DNA from: Caproicibacterium argilliputei
GTDB lineage: Bacteria; Bacillota; Clostridia; Oscillospirales; Acutalibacteraceae
Direction: 5' to 3'
NCBI RefSeq assembly: GCF_029211325.2
Contig: NZ_CP135996.1
Coordinates: forward strand, 2,666,001-2,730,000
Length of the DNA: 64,000 nucleotides
The translations under genes were made by a program, and so were the position numbers. Below the pieces are notes generated by a model. That model was given only the letters and a program-made list of their open reading frames with translations, did not search any database and had not been told where the DNA came from. Shown one piece after another: positions 59,847 through 64,000 of this stretch (positions are counted from its first letter, which is position 1; every line of letters starts with the position of its first letter).

Positions 59847-61580
59847 TTAATCCGGATTCTGCACCGCGATGTGCCAGTCCGACCATAGATTTCCCCGGAT
59901 GGTTACCGAATCGGTGAGATTCATGGAGAGCATCCCGTCCGGTGTCCAGCAATCGATCAACCATGTATACGGCGTGTAGCTCCCATCAGGAAACCACAGC
60001 GGCGTGAAATGTGTCCTGCGGTCATAAGTGCTGTACGGATTCTTTTGAAACTCGAATTGGGAATTGTAACTGGAACCCATACGCTCCAGCAGCCGCCAGT
60101 AAGTCTGATACCCGAATTCCGGAAAATAGGTCACAGCATTTTGCGCGCCGGTCACCGCCGAGGACTGATTGGTGCTGACATTTGTGTTCACGGTCTGGTT
60201 GATTCCGTAGCCGGACTTCATGGTTTTCCCCGAAGCGGTCGGGGATTTTTCGTCCGGCTGTATTTTCATAGAAGCGGAAAGGCTTGCGCGGTACTGATCG
60301 AGGTCAAATTCCCACCAGCCCTCATCGACCCATTCGCCGTCATCCTCCCAATGACCGCCGCCATTGCCGTCGCCGTACCAGTTCCAGTCGCTGTGCCAAA
60401 CCCAATACGCCTTCCACCAAGGCCGCCATACACTCCATGAAGCGGAGGTTTTCTGCGCCTTACTCGGAACAGACGGTGTGGAGTAGGAATCGTTTCGGTC
60501 GTCGGCTATGGGATTCGGCGGATCGTTGCCGGACAGATCCACTATTTTGGCGGTAATGGTTGCGCTTCTGGTACTGCCGCCTCCTGAAACGGTCACGGGG
60601 ATGGTCATGGTCTGCGGCGTGGAAGGCGTTGTCCAGCGTATCCACGCAATCTGACTGTCGCCTTCCGGATAATACACGTTGCTGACCCGCATGCTTTTGC
60701 CGCCGACGTTGAACGTGACCGTTACCGGATGATCCGGATCGCTTTGACCGCCGCTGACCATGACCGATGTGATGACCTCGGTGTTGACCCGGTACTCATA
60801 ATTGTAAGCGGAAACGTTTGGCGGTTCCGTCGCCGCGTCCTTAAACCGGACGATGCCGAGACCGAGAGAAGAAATAATGTCCGCGTCGGAAGCCGCCGTG
60901 CTTGTGCTGCCCGACCATGCGGGGTAGCCGAGATCCGCCACCTCCAAAAACATGGCCAGCGGCAGGTTCTTATGAGACAGGGACACCATCCTGCTTCTGA
61001 GCAGGCCACCGACCTGCTTATCATACAGCGCGGCTTCCGTGGCGGTGGTGGCGATCATCACGCCCTCAAATTTGTAATAGGCGATGGGTTCGAGCAGCAA
61101 TCGGTAGTCTCCGTCTGTCAATACATCAAAATCCATGCCGGTGAGGTTCGCAATGCTGCGGATCACCTGTTCGTCGGTAAAATAGCTTTTGATTGCAGCA
61201 ATGTTGTTGGTGCCGTTGGTACTGATGATTTTTGGCAGGGATTCAACTGGTTTCACGCATGAATATCCGCCTTTAACAGGTGATAATGCTTGACCATTAT
61301 TGTATTGTAACTTGCTGACTTTCCCGAAATTATAGATGGAAGAAGAGGGTGCTTTGTTTGTCAAATCAATCGGCGTGGTGACCACCGCGTGATCGGAGGC
61401 CCGAATCACCGTGACCCGCACACCCTCGTTGCCGGGAGTCCATGAGTTGGTGCTTGTTCCATCTCCCATGCCGCCGCCACCTCCATCTACATTTCCGTCG
61501 CCGATGGCGTAGGCCGGAATCGCCGACAGTGGGCAGCACAGCAGGATAAGCGCCAGCAGAACACTGAATAACCGTTTCAT
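59847..61580 (-). CDS. Large secreted Trp-rich protein of the transfer operon
   Basis: A 577-residue protein with a signal peptide (LFSVLLALILLCCPLSAIPA, cleavage after AYA near residue 25), Gly-rich N-terminus, an Ig-like stretch (VTVTFNVGGKSMRVSNVYYP) and a tract with about 12 tryptophans in 48 residues (about 380-430). A C-terminal domain follows. I do not recognise a family; probably a surface-exposed part of the mating apparatus or an adhesin. Sits between the VirB2-like and DUF6550-like genes. Confidence 0.72.
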   Translation of the reverse strand: MKRLFSVLLALILLCCPLSAIPAYAIGDGNVDGGGGGMGDGTSTNSWTPGNEGVRVTVIRASDHAVVTTPIDLTNKAPSSSIYNFGKVSKLQYNNGQALSPVKGGYSCVKPVESLPKIISTNGTNNIAAIKSYFTDEQVIRSIANLTGMDFDVLTDGDYRLLLEPIAYYKFEGVMIATTATEAALYDKQVGGLLRSRMVSLSHKNLPLAMFLEVADLGYPAWSGSTSTAASDADIISSLGLGIVRFKDAATEPPNVSAYNYEYRVNTEVITSVMVSGGQSDPDHPVTVTFNVGGKSMRVSNVYYPEGDSQIAWIRWTTPSTPQTMTIPVTVSGGGSTRSATITAKIVDLSGNDPPNPIADDRNDSYSTPSVPSKAQKTSASWSVWRPWWKAYWVWHSDWNWYGDGNGGGHWEDDGEWVDEGWWEFDLDQYRASLSASMKIQPDEKSPTASGKTMKSGYGINQTVNTNVSTNQSSAVTGAQNAVTYFPEFGYQTYWRLLERMGSSYNSQFEFQKNPYSTYDRRTHFTPLWFPDGSYTPYTWLIDCWTPDGMLSMNLTDSVTIRGNLWSDWHIAVQNPD

Positions 61581-61601
61581 TGGGTCGCCTCCTTTGCAAA
61601 A

Positions 61602-61629
61602 GAAAACGCACGGTGTTTTTACCGTGCGT
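61602..61629 (-). terminator. Terminator-like hairpin
   Basis: Minus-strand perfect 9-bp stem ACGCACGGT/ACCGTGCGT with A5 loop, then TTTTC, 19 bases downstream of the DUF6550-like gene. Confidence 0.8.
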
Positions 61630-61648
61630 CCCCTGAAATATTACGGGT

Positions 61649-62176
61649 TTAATTCATTTCCCCGATTTTATTGCCGTTTTCATACATGTCGTCGGCGGTT
61701 GTCACTTGATTTGCGCCGCCATCCGGGACACTGCTAAATCCGGGAAGGCCGCCCTGCGGAGTGCTTTTCGAAGATTCCGTCTCCGTTTCCTTTTCCGTAT
61801 TTTCCGGACTGTAGGTCGGCGGCTGCTTCGGATTCGTTATATCGGCATCGTTATCCACTTTCGGTTTTTCCGGCGCTGCGGGCTTGGACACATCCGGCTG
61901 GATGCTCTGTTCCGACTGATCCGTCTGCGGCGGCATTGAGTCCGCCGACGCTTCGGAGTCCGTATCCTCTGACTTGACGGAAGCGGCGCTTTCGTTCTGT
62001 TCCGGCACATTCACTTCCGGTGCCGAGGAAATCCCCGAATTGGTCGCGCCGGAGGAGGACAGGACGTCCTCTGCCGGGGTATCTGTATGAAACTGCCCCG
62101 CGATAGCAAGAATTAGCGCCAGTGCGAGGATGCCGCCGCCCGCCACAATCAGCAGTCTTTTCTTTTTGTCTTTCAT
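61649..62176 (-). CDS. DUF6550-like membrane-anchored protein
   Basis: A 175-residue protein with a basic N-terminus, one membrane helix (about residues 8-27) and a long acidic, Ser/Thr/Pro/Gln-rich extracellular tail. It fits the DUF6550 family of conjugative elements. Low complexity of the tail suggests a spacer or wall-facing stalk. It lies 92 bases downstream of the TadE-like gene, with a strong RBS before the ATG. Confidence 0.7.
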   Translation of the reverse strand: MKDKKKRLLIVAGGGILALALILAIAGQFHTDTPAEDVLSSSGATNSGISSAPEVNVPEQNESAASVKSEDTDSEASADSMPPQTDQSEQSIQPDVSKPAAPEKPKVDNDADITNPKQPPTYSPENTEKETETESSKSTPQGGLPGFSSVPDGGANQVTTADDMYENGNKIGEMN

Positions 62177-62268
62177 CGTAAAAACCTCCTTGTCCGATAG
62201 GTTTTATTCCTTCTGATTTTCAACATACTCTACATTTTTTTACAAGTCCAGAGATATTTGAGACAATC

Positions 62269-62844
62269 TCAGAATACCTCCGTATATCCCGCCTGTACTT
62301 TCAAATCAATGGACATCGGCGGCAAAACCTTGCCCCCGAACCGAACCGGCACTTCCAGCCGAATTGTGGCATCGGCGACAAATTTCTGCGCGTTTTCCGG
62401 ACTGGACGGGGCGAGGGGCGCGTTCCGAATGCTGACGGACAGGCCGCTGAGTGTGTACTCAACAACATCCCCGGTATATTTCACATGCTTGCCTCCGCTG
62501 CTTTCCGTGCCGAGTGTTTTATCAAGATCGCGGTAGATGTCGCCGTAGTCGAGCGCTTCCTCAAAGCCGGAGCCGTCCGGCTGATACCCACCGCCGTAGC
62601 CTTCCCGGACACCGTGATAGACGTTGGCGTAGTTGTCGTTGACCGTTGTAATAATCCCGGATTCCAGCGCGTCCCGAACACCGGAGGCGATAATGTTCAG
62701 CCTCATATACTCGGTAACGCCGCACAGGATGAGCATCAGCGCCATCGTAAGGGCAATCACCAGAGGAAAGGCGGTGCCGCGCCGATCCCTTACAACTTGA
62801 CGGAACCTTGTGCAAATTCGATACAGCGTCACGCTGTTCTTCAT
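62269..62844 (-). CDS. TadE/TadG-like pseudopilin
   Basis: A 191-residue protein with a short basic N-terminus, RRGTAFPLVIALTMALMLIL (about 22-41) as the single pilin-like helix and a Gly/Tyr-rich extracytoplasmic domain. RRGTA plus helix is characteristic of TadE-like minor pseudopilins. Overlaps the DUF4320 gene by four bases. Together with DUF4320 and TadC-like proteins it suggests a Tad-type pilus subsystem in the transfer apparatus. Confidence 0.75.
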   Translation of the reverse strand: MKNSVTLYRICTRFRQVVRDRRGTAFPLVIALTMALMLILCGVTEYMRLNIIASGVRDALESGIITTVNDNYANVYHGVREGYGGGYQPDGSGFEEALDYGDIYRDLDKTLGTESSGGKHVKYTGDVVEYTLSGLSVSIRNAPLAPSSPENAQKFVADATIRLEVPVRFGGKVLPPMSIDLKVQAGYTEVF

Positions 62845-63236
62845 TTGTGATACACCTCGCTTTTGCCGCTGGCCTGCGCCCGCAGGGTGATGGGAAAGGA
62901 GCCGAAGCTGTCAAACAGACCAAGGTTTTCCCGCAGCGTGACGGTGACCGTAATTTCCTCGTTGAGCTGGATATTTCCGGTCTTTGACCATGAAATATTC
63001 GGATCAAGGCCGGTCTGCTCCCGGAGAACGGAGGCGCGGCGGCTGGTTTCGCTGCCGACGCAGCCCGTGATTTCCGCTTCCCGGCACAGCTCCGTCGCAA
63101 AGGTGTCGAGCTGATTTTTGGCAATGAATACCGGAAATACCTTGACCGCCAGAGCCAGCACCAACATGGCGCACAGCACGAAAACGCAGATATCCACATA
63201 ACCCTCGCCCCGCCTGCTTCTCCATACCTTCAGCAC
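62841..63236 (-). CDS. DUF4320-family membrane protein
   Basis: A 131-residue protein: basic start, GEGYVDICVFVLCAMLVLAL (one membrane helix, about residues 11-32), then an extracellular domain with C-x-C-type cysteines in TELCREAEITGCVGSE. Resembles TadE-like proteins. The start is GTG at 63236, behind GGAGGTAC; it overlaps the short gene upstream. Confidence 0.78.
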   Translation of the reverse strand: MLKVWRSRRGEGYVDICVFVLCAMLVLALAVKVFPVFIAKNQLDTFATELCREAEITGCVGSETSRRASVLREQTGLDPNISWSKTGNIQLNEEITVTVTLRENLGLFDSFGSFPITLRAQASGKSEVYHK

Positions 63237-63325
63237 ATCCGTACCTCCTCTTCGCCGCCGCCCTGTGTTTCTTCCTCCAAGGCATAGAAGTCTTGGAGCT
63301 GTTTTTGAATTTCTTTTTCCGTCAT
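63230..63325 (-). CDS. 31-residue protein coupled to DUF4320
   Basis: MTEKEIQKQLQDFYALEEET, then a Gly/Glu-rich end. AAGGAGG lies nine bases before the ATG, and its 3' end contains the RBS and overlaps the start of the DUF4320 gene by seven bases. It is a real small gene or a coupling leader; function unknown. Confidence 0.6.
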   Translation of the reverse strand: MTEKEIQKQLQDFYALEEETQGGGEEEVRMC

Positions 63326-63346
63326 GACGGACGACCTCCTTCTTCA

Positions 63347-64000
63347 TTAAAACAGATTGCCAAGCGAATCCATGATCTGCAGGGCAATGACAGTGAGATA
63401 CGTAAACAGAAAACACAGTAGCATCACAAACGAAAGCGCACGGATTTTCGGCGGGATTTTCTGCGCCTCTTTTTTGAGCCGCTGCAACTCCATCTGCTTG
63501 AAATCATGGGAGAGCATCTGAAAATACATAGCGCTGTCATCCCCGCGAAGGACGCCGATCAGCCCGCGCACCACGTCTGACAGCATGGGAGAATTAAGCC
63601 TTGCCTCGAAACGGGTGAGCGCCGCCTCATAACTGGAGGAGCGCATGTCCGCAGCCAAAACGTCCAGTTCATCGGCAAATTCCGCACCTGCGTTTTTCTT
63701 GTAGTTTTCAATAATGGAAAGCACGTCACGGCTGTTCTTCAGCTCCTGCTCGATGGTGGCCACGAATCTCGGAAGGTCGCTTTCGATGCTCTCCCGTTTC
63801 GCCGCGAGCTTTTCCTCGGCCCGCCTGCTTTCCTTGAAATAGACCATAATGGATAAAAACAGCACCACGGGAACCAGCAGCGGGAAGAAAAACAGGCAGG
63901 GGATCGCAAATAAAAGCACCGCTCCGGCCTTGACAAGGGCATACGTCTGGTACACCTCCGGCGACAGGTTCATTCCGGCGGCCTTGAGGACGCTTTGCAT
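63347..64000 (-). CDS. TadC-like type II secretion F-family protein, partial
   Basis: The 217 residues seen include two N-terminal hydrophobic segments (about 27-55), the GspF-type core (LPRFVATIEQELKNSRDVLS, then EAALTRFEARLNSPMLSDVV, about 77-145) and a C-terminal membrane helix (about 193-212). The last codon visible is ATG at the right edge, but TadC proteins usually have an additional N-terminal domain, so the gene probably continues outside. It would be the platform protein for a Tad-like pilus. Confidence 0.8.
   Translation of the reverse strand: MQSVLKAAGMNLSPEVYQTYALVKAGAVLLFAIPCLFFFPLLVPVVLFLSIMVYFKESRRAEEKLAAKRESIESDLPRFVATIEQELKNSRDVLSIIENYKKNAGAEFADELDVLAADMRSSSYEAALTRFEARLNSPMLSDVVRGLIGVLRGDDSAMYFQMLSHDFKQMELQRLKKEAQKIPPKIRALSFVMLLCFLFTYLTVIALQIMDSLGNLF

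Noticed and set aside
1..64000. tRNA or rRNA genes and CRISPR arrays
   Set aside because: I looked for them and saw no tRNA cloverleaf core, rRNA segment or CRISPR repeat; a tRNAscan run would be decisive.

Overview
The window looks like a low-to-mid GC Gram-positive anaerobe of the Clostridia, most like the Oscillospiraceae/Acutalibacteraceae group. The evidence is strong Shine-Dalgarno sites, GTP-type PEP carboxykinase, a 2-hydroxyacyl-CoA-dehydratase-type Fe-S enzyme, Hcp, hemerythrin and a Tn1549/CTn4-like conjugative element. The species cannot be named from the sequence alone.

Layout. (1) 1-12225 is ordinary chromosome: tsaD, pckG, an NCS2 purine permease, a DUF2089 regulator, a PadR regulator with its membrane partner, an oligopeptide-binding lipoprotein, an SDR oxidoreductase, rsmE, a cation diffusion facilitator broken by one in-frame TAA, and a Pr6Pr membrane protein. 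Several intergenic hairpins are clear bidirectional terminators. (2) 12811-21450 is a defence island on the minus strand: an XRE control gene with an operator-like palindrome in its promoter, a type III-like Res and Mod pair, and behind them an AT-rich Eco57I-like adenine methyltransferase with a small PD-(D/E)XK-like protein. (3) 21577 to the right edge is an integrative conjugative element whose other end lies outside the window. Its end module has three overlapping serine-recombinase genes, a 51-residue protein, a fourth recombinase-like protein without the catalytic serine, a hairpin-rich apparently non-coding segment, a sigma-70-region-4-like gene and a c-di-GMP-I riboswitch followed by three terminator-like hairpins.

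The element's first cargo block (28078-38605) has two redox modules. One is an ATP-dependent Fe-S reductase-like set: a BadF/HgdC-type activase, an HgdB-like cysteine-rich subunit, a cysteine-poor paralogue, a NapH-like Fe-S membrane protein and a small membrane protein. It is divergent from a Crp/Fnr regulator across a perfect 30-bp palindrome. The other is a nitrosative-stress-like set: hemerythrin, Hcp, ferredoxin, cupin and an Fe-S protein, divergent from a second Crp/Fnr gene. An sfsA gene between them is broken by an in-frame TAA.

From 38838 the minus strand carries the transfer genes: VirD4 coupling ATPase, Toprim protein, MobP-type relaxase with Sel1 repeats, accessory DUF proteins, M23 peptidase, a GGCT plus amidoligase pair, VirB4, a VirB4-N-domain-like protein, PrgI, a VirB6-like protein, a VirB2-like small protein, a large Trp-rich secreted protein, and a Tad-pilus-like set (TadE-like, DUF4320, TadC-like) running off the right edge. 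This operon is interrupted at three places: a nitroreductase whose leader has been split by an IS256-family element, an ANT(6)-type aminoglycoside nucleotidyltransferase, and an MFS exporter preceded by a 12-codon leader peptide and an RBS-sequestering hairpin. Many short hairpins with a T4C tail punctuate the transfer strand.
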